A DNA stretch of 64,000 bases from assembly GCA_023443515.1 (NCBI GenBank), contig JAEZUC010000029.1, positions 62,001-126,000 of the forward strand. The letters run 5' to 3'. Below are positions 32,460-40,908 of this stretch, piece after piece. The notes under the pieces are model-generated. The model saw only the letters and a list, made by a program, of their open reading frames with translations, had not been told where the DNA came from and did not search any database. A program made the translations under genes and the position numbers. The DNA comes from Bacillota bacterium. GTDB lineage: Bacteria > Bacillota > Clostridia > Acetivibrionales > DSM-1351. Position 1 is the first letter of the stretch. Each line of letters opens with the position of its first letter.

Positions 32460-33545
32460 ATGAGTTCTTACCACTTTAAGAATGGAAAAAGGTATAAAAA
32501 AAGACGTGCACTTATTACTTTAATAGGTGTGTTAGGTATAATCGCAATAGCAATGGCAGGTTACCTGTTCATGAATAGAGGTGAATCAGCTGCTACTTCT
32601 CCTACAGATTCATCAAAATCTGCGTCTGCTCAAACTGATTCCGCAACATCAACAAATACACCGGTACCGTCAGATGAATCCAGTGCGGCAACAACAACAT
32701 CTGATTCCGACACTACTCTGAACGGAGTCAATACAAAGGATCACGGATTTCTTCCATATATAGGCTCTGTTAATAAAAGCGGTAAAATGGATGGATTAAA
32801 AAAAATAATAACCGACTATACAGCAGGGCTTTCAGGCAAGTACGGAGTTACATTTATTGATCTTGCTACCGGAGAGATGGTCAATGTTAAGGATACTGAC
32901 AGGTATATAGCAGCAAGTACTTCAAAGCTCCCTATCAACGTTCTTTTGTATAAAAATATTGAAGCAGGTAAAGTAAGTCTGGACGATATGCTTACTTATA
33001 AGAAGGAAGACTTTGAATCAGGTACAGGAATAATACAAAAATCAGCTTATGGAACCCAATATACTGTCCGTGAAACATCCAAGCTGTCAATAAGGAAAAG
33101 TGATAATTGCGGTGTCAATATGTTAATCAGACTTCTGGATATACAGAATGTTCGTCAATACCTGGTTGACCTCGGGGGAAAGGTCTATTATGATGAGCGC
33201 CATCGTTCATGCCCATACGATATGGCATTGGTAGCACAGGATTTGTACAAACACTATCTTAAAAATGAAGCTGTTTACGGAGAACTTATAAATAACCTTG
33301 AAAATACAGATTGGCATGACAGGATTGATGCTCAGCTTACAGGAGTAAAGGTTGCTCATAAAATCGGCAATCAAGTAAAAACTGCCAATGATGTAGGTAT
33401 AGTATTTGCGTCACACCCGTATGTGCTTTCTATTATGACGGATAATGTGGATTTTGGTACAGCCTGCAAGGCTCAAGCGACATTATCAAAGAAGATTTAC
33501 GATTATGTAGAGAGTTACGCAAGCAAAGACGGTCTAGAAAAATAA
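32460..33545 (+). CDS. Membrane-anchored class A beta-lactamase-like serine hydrolase
   Basis: A 361-residue protein. A basic N-terminus and one membrane segment (about 18-40) are followed by a Ser/Thr/Asp-rich linker (about 45-95) and an extracellular penicillin-recognising domain. The active-site motifs are STSK (about 152-155), SDN (about 217-219) and HKIG near 300 in place of KTG, as in the class A-like family PF13354. It may hydrolyse beta-lactams or act on peptidoglycan; the missing Thr of KTG leaves this open. GGAGG precedes the ATG. Confidence 0.83.
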   Translation: MSSYHFKNGKRYKKRRALITLIGVLGIIAIAMAGYLFMNRGESAATSPTDSSKSASAQTDSATSTNTPVPSDESSAATTTSDSDTTLNGVNTKDHGFLPYIGSVNKSGKMDGLKKIITDYTAGLSGKYGVTFIDLATGEMVNVKDTDRYIAASTSKLPINVLLYKNIEAGKVSLDDMLTYKKEDFESGTGIIQKSAYGTQYTVRETSKLSIRKSDNCGVNMLIRLLDIQNVRQYLVDLGGKVYYDERHRSCPYDMALVAQDLYKHYLKNEAVYGELINNLENTDWHDRIDAQLTGVKVAHKIGNQVKTANDVGIVFASHPYVLSIMTDNVDFGTACKAQATLSKKIYDYVESYASKDGLEK

Positions 33546-33562
33546 TTTCTGATATATAAATA

Positions 33563-33610
33563 GCAAAAAGCTCATTCACCAATTATATGGATATGAGCTT
33601 TTGCCTTTTT
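33563..33610 (+). terminator. Terminator after the beta-lactamase-like gene
   Basis: GCAAAAAGCTCAT pairs with ATGAGCTTTTGC around a 17-base loop, followed by CTTTTT. Confidence 0.8.
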
Positions 33611-33674
33611 CAGACAAACCATGAGTTTTTGGGTATAATAGATATATGTTTACCAAGGAGGCCCCCAAGAAATA

Positions 33675-34316
33675 ATGCAGAATTTTATTTTCGATTTAAT
33701 ACACCATGTAATAAATAATAATGTAATAGTTACATATTTATTTTTCTTATTATCTGGAATTCTTCAGTTAGTTTTTCCACCTTTTCCTTCCGACGTTATT
33801 ATTGTATTTGAAGGTTATCTGACAACATTGGGAGGGCAGTTCCATTACATACCGGTATTTATTAATTCAATATTTGGAAGCCTTGTGGGATCAGTACTTG
33901 TTTATTGGTTTGGGTATAAAAAAGGTAATGAAGTATTAAGGTATAAGTTAGTTTTAAAGTATATTGACGAAAAACATATTAAACGTTCGGAGAAGGTATT
34001 TCACAAATATGGTAAATATGGTTTGATAATCAGCAAGTTTATACCTGGGACGAGCACTATAATGGTGTTGTTTTCAGGAGTTTTTCGTGTTAAAAAGAGT
34101 GTTTATTTTTCATATATACTTATTTCAATAGTTTTACAGCAAACTATATACATGCTGATAGGCCGGCTGATAGGCCATAATATTGCAATGATAAACAGGT
34201 TTTTATCGTATTTTAATATTATTTCTTTAATCGTTTTAGTAGTCTTATCTATATCAGTATATATTCTATACAAAGTTAAAAAGTCCAAAAAAACCGTAAG
34301 TACAGATAACGAGTAA
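33675..34316 (+). CDS. DedA-family (VTT domain) membrane protein
   Basis: A 213-residue integral membrane protein with about five hydrophobic segments. The DedA/SNARE-associated pattern is visible: PPFPSDVIIVFEGYLTTLGG in the re-entrant N-terminal region, then GSVLVYWFGYKKG, SEKVFHKYGKYGLIISKFIPGTSTIMVLFSGVFR and a C-terminal membrane helix. Family members are thought to flip or scramble phospholipids and undecaprenyl phosphate. A TACCAAGGAGG ribosome binding site precedes the ATG. Confidence 0.88.
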   Translation: MQNFIFDLIHHVINNNVIVTYLFFLLSGILQLVFPPFPSDVIIVFEGYLTTLGGQFHYIPVFINSIFGSLVGSVLVYWFGYKKGNEVLRYKLVLKYIDEKHIKRSEKVFHKYGKYGLIISKFIPGTSTIMVLFSGVFRVKKSVYFSYILISIVLQQTIYMLIGRLIGHNIAMINRFLSYFNIISLIVLVVLSISVYILYKVKKSKKTVSTDNE

Positions 34317-34418
34317 TTTTTTAATGTTAAAAATTCCTTGGTTTAATTATTTATAATGTGAAAATAATATCTTTTAGTACAGCATTACACAAAAAATAAT
34401 ACTGGGAGGTGATTGTGA

Positions 34419-34580
34419 ATGGATGCACCTTGTATGAAAGTTAAGTGTGGCGTCACAAACTGTGCCTACAATGAAGGTCAAATGTGCTATGCCAATGCAC
34501 TTGAAGTCAACTCTATGGATGGAGCTAAAGCCAGTATAAGCGATGAGACATGCTGCACAACATTTAAAGAAAAAACTTAA
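34419..34580 (+). CDS. DUF1540 small cysteine-rich protein
   Basis: A 53-residue protein with the DUF1540 pattern: VKCGVTNCAYNEGQMCYANALEV followed by a CC pair near the C-terminus. Six conserved cysteines suggest zinc or another metal. CTGGGAGGTGATTG precedes the ATG. Clostridia often encode several copies, some in sporulation regulons; the function is unknown. A strong hairpin follows directly. Confidence 0.88.
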   Translation: MDAPCMKVKCGVTNCAYNEGQMCYANALEVNSMDGAKASISDETCCTTFKEKT

Positions 34581-34595
34581 TTTTGCATAACCTAT

Positions 34596-34634
34596 AATAG
34601 GATAATCGGTTTTATACTGATTATCCTATTCTTT
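34596..34634 (+). terminator. Terminator after the DUF1540 gene
   Basis: AATAGGATAATC / GATTATCCTATT, a perfect 12-bp stem with an 11-base loop and CTTT tail. Confidence 0.75.
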
Positions 34635-34670
34635 AAAGAATATAAATACATTAAACAAGGGGCAATTTTA

Positions 34671-36026
34671 TTGAGCAGTGAATCGATAAAAAAAGGCTTT
34701 AACAGAAACCATCTCATAATAATGGCACTAGGAAATATAATAGGCTCAGGTATATTTCTGGGAAGCGGAGCAGTAATTTCAATTGCAGGTCCTGCTGCAA
34801 TCCTGGCCTACATTTTTGGTGGGATTATTATGGTAATGGAAGTAATGTTTATAACTGAAATGACTATAATCAACCCTGCACCGGGGTCTTTCAGGGTACA
34901 TGCATCGGAAATATTCGGGTCATGGATAGGTTTTGTAAACGGATGGATGTTTTGGTTCAGCGGTGTTCTAGGAATGGCCAGTGAAGTTGCTGCAGCGGCA
35001 ATTTTTACAGGCCTGTGGTTCCCGAGGATTCCACAATGGGTTTTCTGTGTTATTTATGCATTAGTAATGACCGGAATAAATCTAAAGGATGCCAGAGGTT
35101 TGAGTATAATCGAGAGCTTTCTTGCTTCAATTAAAGTACTATCACTTATTGTTGTTATTATCTTTGGGATTACTATTATAGCTGGTATAACATCCTTTGG
35201 AGGTTTTAAACCACTTTCGGTTTTTCAATCTGTAAACAGCTTTATGCCAAATGGTTTCAGAGGTATCTTTGCATCTATGATTATGGTAATGTTTTCCTTT
35301 ACAGGTACCGGAATTATAGGACTTGCCATTGCTGAATCGGAAAACCCTGAAAAGGATGCGCCTCCAGCTATTTATACAATAACCACTACTGTAATAGCTC
35401 TATATACGCTTTCAATACTTTTTATAATATGGTTAATGCCTTGGAAAGCGTTTTCAACTTCAGAAAGTCCTTTTGTTGAAATTTTGAACAGGGCAGGGGT
35501 TCCTTTTGGTAGTGATATTTTAAATTTTGTGGTACTGACAGCAGCCCTCTCCGGACTGAACTCATCAATGTATAGTGCTTCAAGAATGCTGAACTCATTA
35601 AGTTTGGGGGGACAGGCTCCCAAAACATTTTTAGTCAAAAATAAAAACGGTGTTCCGGTTTATGCACTTGCACTCAGTAGTATTGTTCTGCTTCTGACTG
35701 CTGTTATATCATATATAGTACCCTCCAAGGTATTTGAAATTCTGGCAGTAGCCAGCGGGTTTACTGCACTTGTCAATTGGCTTACAATCTCAATCACACA
35801 CTTTTTTTACAGAAGGAAGACACTAAAAGAGAATCCTGACAGGCTTAAATATAAAGTTCCCGGTTGGCCTTTAACAAATTTTATAGCTATTACATTTATA
35901 ATTATTGTATTTGCAACATCGCCTTTATATCCCGGACAGATATCAGGGCTGATAGGAAGTATAACTATATTTGTATTTTTAATAATTATTTATGCTGTAC
36001 TGAAAGTAAAAAAACTGATAAATTAA
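34671..36026 (+). CDS. APC-family amino acid permease
   Basis: A 451-residue transporter with about twelve membrane segments. The N-terminal GNIIGSGIFLGSG of segment 1 is the substrate-binding unwound helix of APC transporters, and the segment 6 region FSFTGTGIIGLAIAESENPEKDAP is typical. It probably imports an amino acid by proton symport or exchange; the substrate is not readable. It starts at TTG 34671 after AAGGGGC. No clear terminator follows before the cellulosome leader. Confidence 0.9.
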   Translation: MSSESIKKGFNRNHLIIMALGNIIGSGIFLGSGAVISIAGPAAILAYIFGGIIMVMEVMFITEMTIINPAPGSFRVHASEIFGSWIGFVNGWMFWFSGVLGMASEVAAAAIFTGLWFPRIPQWVFCVIYALVMTGINLKDARGLSIIESFLASIKVLSLIVVIIFGITIIAGITSFGGFKPLSVFQSVNSFMPNGFRGIFASMIMVMFSFTGTGIIGLAIAESENPEKDAPPAIYTITTTVIALYTLSILFIIWLMPWKAFSTSESPFVEILNRAGVPFGSDILNFVVLTAALSGLNSSMYSASRMLNSLSLGGQAPKTFLVKNKNGVPVYALALSSIVLLLTAVISYIVPSKVFEILAVASGFTALVNWLTISITHFFYRRKTLKENPDRLKYKVPGWPLTNFIAITFIIIVFATSPLYPGQISGLIGSITIFVFLIIIYAVLKVKKLIN

Positions 36027-37047
36027 TTATGTTGTTATTGTGTAAAGATGTAATTACATATAAAACTTACCAAAAACGACAAAAAATTCACACTATGTAG
36101 TTTACTTATTCTAATTATAACAATGTCAAGTTATAAAATTAAGTTTCTATTATTGCATATTATTGTTATTTATGATACTTTAATATCAAGAATATTACAA
36201 AAGAGGCAAATAATTAACATAAAATTATAATTGTTCACCTTATAATTTGTAAAAAAATAGCACAAAAACCAAATAAATAAAAAGGAGAACTTTATAAATA
36301 ATAACCAAAAATCCTGTTGAAAAAATGTTAAAAAAGTACTTGTCATTTAATTACATAAATGGTAATATGGATTTGAAGTATTTATGGTTATACGAAAAAT
36401 ATGAAAAAAGCGTTTAAAGGGGTAATGTATTATTTAATTATTATTAAAACAGAAAATGATAAAATTTGATAATGGTAAGCACCTAAGGTAAACGGCTTAA
36501 ACATATTCATTTCAAATATCTGTAAGATTCGCCTATATAAGCATTAATTCTCTAAGTTATATTCTTTCTAACTATCACAATATCCTATTCTAAACTACTT
36601 TAAAGAATCATTTGGTGATATTTTGCTGTAAGCATTATGACAGAATAGTACCTTCTTTTCAGAAAAAGTTATCGTTATTTAAAAAATCTAATAAAAAGGG
36701 TTTATAAAAGTATCAAAATAATCGCAAATAGAGAAAGCGATTTGATTTAGTATTGCGGTTATATTTTGAAAATTTTTATAAACTTTGAAGCATTTCTGAA
36801 TTAATTTAAACTATGAAAAACCACTTAGCCAATAAAGATTAAGGAGGTGAAGATATTTATTCAGTTATATCAGTATGCCTAAAAATGAGAACATTTTTAA
36901 AATAAGGCGGTTTAAAAGCATCTTTATTACAAAGTACCTTTTATTAATAACTGCCTTAAAGCTGATAAGAACTGAATATTGGTGACAAAACCCATAGTCA
37001 AAAGGCCAAATGGTTTTCATGTAAAATAAAAAATAGGAGGTTTACAA
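36027..37047 (+). promoter_or_regulatory. Promoter and long structured leader of the cellulosome operon
   Basis: About 1 kb without a gene. By analogy with C. cellulolyticum, where I recall the cip-cel start lying some 640 bases before cipC next to a catabolite-responsive element, the promoter is expected near 36370-36410. There TTGAAG (36373-36378) precedes a cre-like AAAGCGTTT core (36407-36415); another cre-like site GAAAGCGATTTGA lies near 36735. The leader can fold: TATTCAGTT-TATCAG (about 36857-36873) pairs with CTGATA-AACTGAATA (about 36961-36978) and encloses AAGGCGGTT/AACTGCCTT. AAGGAGGTGA at 36840 and AAAGGAGAA at 36282 look like ribosome binding sites but open no meaningful frame. 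Confidence 0.6.
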
Positions 37048-40000
37048 ATGCGTAAAAAGTCTTTAGCATTTTTGTTAGCACTAACAATGTTGGTGACATT
37101 ATTAGGAGCTCAGCTTACAGCTTTTGCAGCAGGTACTGGTGTCGTATCAGTTCAATTTAATAATGGCAATTCAGGGACATCATCAAATTCTATATACGCT
37201 AGATTTAAAGTTACAAACACAACTGGTTCACCAATCAACCTGGCTGATTTAAAGCTTAGATATTATTACACTCAGGATGAAGACAAGACATCAACATTCT
37301 ATTGTGACCATGCAGGTTATATGAATGGTAGTAGCTACGTAGATGCTACTTCAAAAGTAACCGGCGCATTTAAAGTACAAAGCCCTGCAGTTACAAATGC
37401 AGATCACTATCTTGAAGTTGGTTTAACTAGTGACGCAGGAAGTCTTCCAGCTGGAGGATCCATCGAGATTCAAACCAGATTTGCAAGAACTGACTGGACT
37501 AATTTTGATCAATCAAATGACTGGTCATATACTCCAGCTGGTTCATACATGGATTGGCAGAAAATTGCTGCTTTTGTAGGCGGAACTCTTGCTTATGGTT
37601 CAACACCTGATGGTGGTGGACAACAACCACAAGACCCTACAATCAATCCTACTTCTATTTCTGCAAAAGCAGGACAATTTTCAGACACTATAATAGCTCT
37701 TACACCAAACGGTAATACTTTCAGTGGAATTAGTGAATTAACAAGTAGCCAATATACAAAGGGTACAAATGCAGTAACATTATTGGCAAGCTACTTAAAT
37801 ACACTTCCAGCAAATAGTACAAAAACTCTTACATTCGATTTTGGTGTAGGTTCAAAGAATCCTAAATTAACAATTACTGTTTTACCAAACGATAATACAA
37901 ATTCTCTTAAAGTTACAGTAGGAACAGCTACTGGTGCTCCTGGAGATACAGTAACAGTTCCGGTTTCATTTGCTGATGTAGCAAAAATGAATAAGGTTGG
38001 AACATGTAATTTCTATCTTGGATATGATGCAAGTCTGCTAGATGTAGTATCAATAGCTGCAGGTCCAATAGTTAAGAATGCAGCAGTTAACTTCTCAAGC
38101 AGTGCAAGCAATGGAACAATAAGCTTCCTTTTCTTGGATAACACAATCACTGACGAATTGATAGACTCAGATGGTGTGTTCGCAAATATCACATTTAAGA
38201 TCAAGAGTACTGCTACAAGTACAACAACACCGATAACCTTCAAAGATGGCGGAGCTTTCGGTGACGGTACTATGGCAAAGATAACTGCAGTTACTAAGAC
38301 TCCCGGCAGTGTTGTTATTGGCGGCCCTACAAATGGTCTTAAAGTAACAGTAGGAACAGCTGAAGGTAATGCTGGAGAAACAGTAACAGTTCCTGTTACA
38401 TTTGCTGATGTTGCAAAAGTAAACAATGTAGGAACATGTAATTTCTATCTTGGATATGATGCAAGTCTGTTGGAGGTAGTGTCAGTAGCTGCAGGTCCAA
38501 TAGTTAAGAATTCAGCAGTAAACTTCTCAAGCAGTGCAAGCAACGGAACAATCAGCTTCCTGTTCTTGGATAACACAATTACAGACGAATTGATAACTGC
38601 AGATGGTGTATTTGCAAATATCACATTCAAATTAAAGAGTGTATCAACTAAAACTACAACACCAGTAACATTTAAAGATGGTGGAGCTTTTGGTGACGGA
38701 ACTATGGCTAAAATAGCTTTAGTTACTAAGACAAACGGTAGTGTAACCATAAATCCTGTTGACCAACCTACAAAGGAACTTAAGGTATCAGTAGGAACAG
38801 CAGAAGGTAATGTTGGAGATACAGTAACAGTACCTGTTTCATTTGCTGACGTAGCAAGTGCAGGTAATGTAGGAACATGTAATTTCTATCTTGCATACGA
38901 TGCAAGCCTGTTGGAAGTAGTGTCAGTAGCTGCAGGACCAATAGTTAAGAATGCAGCAGTTAACTTCTCAAGCAGTGCAAGCAACGGTTCAATTAGCTTC
39001 CTGTTTTTGGATAACACAATCACAGATGAATTGATAACTGCAGATGGCGTATTTGCAAATATCACATTCAAATTAAAGAGTGTATCAACAAAAACTACAA
39101 CACCAGTAACATTTAAAGATGGTGGAGCTTTTGGTGACGGTACTATGACAAAGATAGGTACAGTTACTAAGACAAACGGTAGTGTAACTATAAATCCTGT
39201 TGACCAACCTACTAAGGAACTTAAAGTATCAGTAGGAACAGCAGAAGGTAATGTTGGCGATACAGTAACAGTTCCTGTTACATTTGCTGATGTAGTAAAT
39301 GCAGGAAATGTAGGAACATGTAATTTCTATCTTGCATATGATGCAACTCTCCTGGATGTAGTATCAGTAGCTGCAGGTCCAATAGTTAAGAATGCAGCAG
39401 TTAACTTCTCAAGCAGTGCAAGCAACGGTTCAATCAGCTTCCTGTTCTTGGATAACACAATTACTGATGAATTGATAACTGCAGATGGTGTATTTGCAAA
39501 TATCACATTCAAATTAAAGAGTGTATCAACAAAAACTACAACACCAGTAACATTTAAAGATGGTGGAGCTTTTGGTGACGGTACTATGGCAAAGATAGGT
39601 ACAGTTACTAAGACAAACGGTAGTGTAACTATAAATCCTGTTGACCAACCTACAAAGGAACTTAAGGTAGCTATAGGAACAGCTTCAGGTAAAGCTGGAG
39701 ACACTGTAACTGTACCTGTAACTTTTGCAAATGTAGCAAGTGCAGGAAATGTAGGAACATGTAACTTCTATGTTACATATGACGCAAGTCTGTTAGAAGC
39801 AACATCAGTAACAGCTGGTTCAATAGTAACAAATTCTGCAGTTAACTTCTCAAGCAGCATCAGTAACGGAACAATCAGCTTCTTGTTCTTGGACAATACA
39901 ATTACTGACCAATTAATAAAGACTGATGGAACATTTGCAACTATTACATTCAAATTAAAGAGCACTACATCAAAGGTTACTACTCCTGTAGCATTCAAAG

Positions 40001-40794
40001 ATGGTGGAGCTTTTGGTGACGGTACTATGGCAAAGATAGGTACAGTTACTAAGACAAACGGTAGTGTGACTATTGATGCCGGAGATGTTACTCCAGTAAA
40101 CCCAACTATCACACCAACAACTGCATCTTTTGACAAGTATGTTCCAGCAAATGTAAGTGTTACACTTACACCAAACGGAAATACATTCAAAGGTATTACA
40201 GGATTGACATCAGGTACTGACTATACAGTATCAAATAATGTTGTAACAATCTCAAAGAGCTATTTGAGCACGCTTGCAGTTGGTTCAAAGACATTGACAT
40301 TTGATTTTGGTGTTACAAACAATCCGGTTCTCGCTTTAACAATCACTGACTCTACACCTGTTCCTACAGGACTTGGAGTAAAGATTGCTTCAGTAACTGG
40401 AAAAACCGGTGATACTATAACTGTACCTATTAACCTCAGCAATGTTGTAAAATCAGGTAATGTAGGAACATGTAATTTCTATGTTACATATGATACAAGC
40501 GTGTTGCAGGCAGTATCAGCAACAGCTGGTGATATAGTTCTGAATTCAGCTGTTAACTTCTCAAGCAGCATAAATGCTACTACAGGTACAATCAGTATCC
40601 TTTTCTTGGACAACACTATAGGTGATCAGCTCATTACTAGTGATGGAGTATTTGCTAATCTTACATTTAAAGTAGTAGGATCTTCAAGTACTACAACTCC
40701 TATCGCGTTTAAGACAGGTGGAGCATTCGGTAATGGTAACATGGCAAAGATCACTGATATTACTTTCACAAACGGAAGCGCAAAACTTAATTAA
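37048..40794 (+). CDS. cipC: Cellulosome scaffoldin CipC-type, CBM3a-X2-5 cohesins-X2-cohesin
   Basis: A 1248-residue secreted scaffold. A signal peptide (1-28, ending AFAA) is followed by a family 3a cellulose-binding module (about 30-190), an X2 immunoglobulin-like module (about 200-283), five type I cohesins starting near 286, 428, 576, 723 and 869, a second X2 (about 1016-1100) and a sixth cohesin (about 1107-1248). Cohesins bind the dockerins of the enzymes encoded downstream, and the CBM brings the complex to cellulose. There is no dockerin or SLH anchor of its own. Cohesins 2-4 and their NPVDQPTKEL linkers are nearly identical. GGAGG precedes the ATG. As I recall, C. cellulolyticum H10 has eight cohesins, so this is a shorter version. 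Confidence 0.97.
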   Translation: MRKKSLAFLLALTMLVTLLGAQLTAFAAGTGVVSVQFNNGNSGTSSNSIYARFKVTNTTGSPINLADLKLRYYYTQDEDKTSTFYCDHAGYMNGSSYVDATSKVTGAFKVQSPAVTNADHYLEVGLTSDAGSLPAGGSIEIQTRFARTDWTNFDQSNDWSYTPAGSYMDWQKIAAFVGGTLAYGSTPDGGGQQPQDPTINPTSISAKAGQFSDTIIALTPNGNTFSGISELTSSQYTKGTNAVTLLASYLNTLPANSTKTLTFDFGVGSKNPKLTITVLPNDNTNSLKVTVGTATGAPGDTVTVPVSFADVAKMNKVGTCNFYLGYDASLLDVVSIAAGPIVKNAAVNFSSSASNGTISFLFLDNTITDELIDSDGVFANITFKIKSTATSTTTPITFKDGGAFGDGTMAKITAVTKTPGSVVIGGPTNGLKVTVGTAEGNAGETVTVPVTFADVAKVNNVGTCNFYLGYDASLLEVVSVAAGPIVKNSAVNFSSSASNGTISFLFLDNTITDELITADGVFANITFKLKSVSTKTTTPVTFKDGGAFGDGTMAKIALVTKTNGSVTINPVDQPTKELKVSVGTAEGNVGDTVTVPVSFADVASAGNVGTCNFYLAYDASLLEVVSVAAGPIVKNAAVNFSSSASNGSISFLFLDNTITDELITADGVFANITFKLKSVSTKTTTPVTFKDGGAFGDGTMTKIGTVTKTNGSVTINPVDQPTKELKVSVGTAEGNVGDTVTVPVTFADVVNAGNVGTCNFYLAYDATLLDVVSVAAGPIVKNAAVNFSSSASNGSISFLFLDNTITDELITADGVFANITFKLKSVSTKTTTPVTFKDGGAFGDGTMAKIGTVTKTNGSVTINPVDQPTKELKVAIGTASGKAGDTVTVPVTFANVASAGNVGTCNFYVTYDASLLEATSVTAGSIVTNSAVNFSSSISNGTISFLFLDNTITDQLIKTDGTFATITFKLKSTTSKVTTPVAFKDGGAFGDGTMAKIGTVTKTNGSVTIDAGDVTPVNPTITPTTASFDKYVPANVSVTLTPNGNTFKGITGLTSGTDYTVSNNVVTISKSYLSTLAVGSKTLTFDFGVTNNPVLALTITDSTPVPTGLGVKIASVTGKTGDTITVPINLSNVVKSGNVGTCNFYVTYDTSVLQAVSATAGDIVLNSAVNFSSSINATTGTISILFLDNTIGDQLITSDGVFANLTFKVVGSSSTTTPIAFKTGGAFGNGNMAKITDITFTNGSAKLN
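37903..40075 (+). repeat. Five tandem cohesin-encoding repeats, about 430-440 bp each
   Basis: Repeat units begin near 37903, 38333, 38776, 39217 and 39655. Long stretches of units 2-4 are almost identical at the DNA level, including the block coding for FSSSASNG-ISFLFLDNTITDELI and the linker. This indicates recent duplication or gene conversion. Confidence 0.9.
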
Positions 40795-40812
40795 TTATTG
40801 AATTTAAATTTT

Positions 40813-40882
40813 CCATACTTTATGGCTGAGAGGCCATAAAGTATGGAGCTTTAAAAACCTTATGGCAGTAAAACTGCCATAA
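40813..40882 (+). other. Two consecutive hairpins between cipC and cel48F
   Basis: A perfect 14-bp stem (40813-40826 with 40833-40846) is followed by a perfect 10-bp stem (40860-40869 with 40873-40882). No T-run follows, so they are more likely mRNA processing or stabilising elements than terminators, as known for the cip-cel transcript of C. cellulolyticum. Confidence 0.8.
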
Positions 40883-40908
40883 AATTCAAATAATAAGGAA
40901 GGTGTAAA

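Noticed and set aside
36401..36420. Perfect catabolite-responsive element
   Set aside because: Only the AAAGCGTTT core fits; the outer TG and CA positions of the consensus do not match, so it is called cre-like only.
37903..40075. CRISPR or non-coding tandem repeat in the 38-40 kb region
   Set aside because: The repeats are about 435 bp, in frame and encode cohesin modules.
38013..40442. Long minus-strand open frames across cipC
   Set aside because: They mirror the cohesin repeats, lack ribosome binding sites and arise from the absence of stops opposite the Val/Thr/Ala-rich coding strand.
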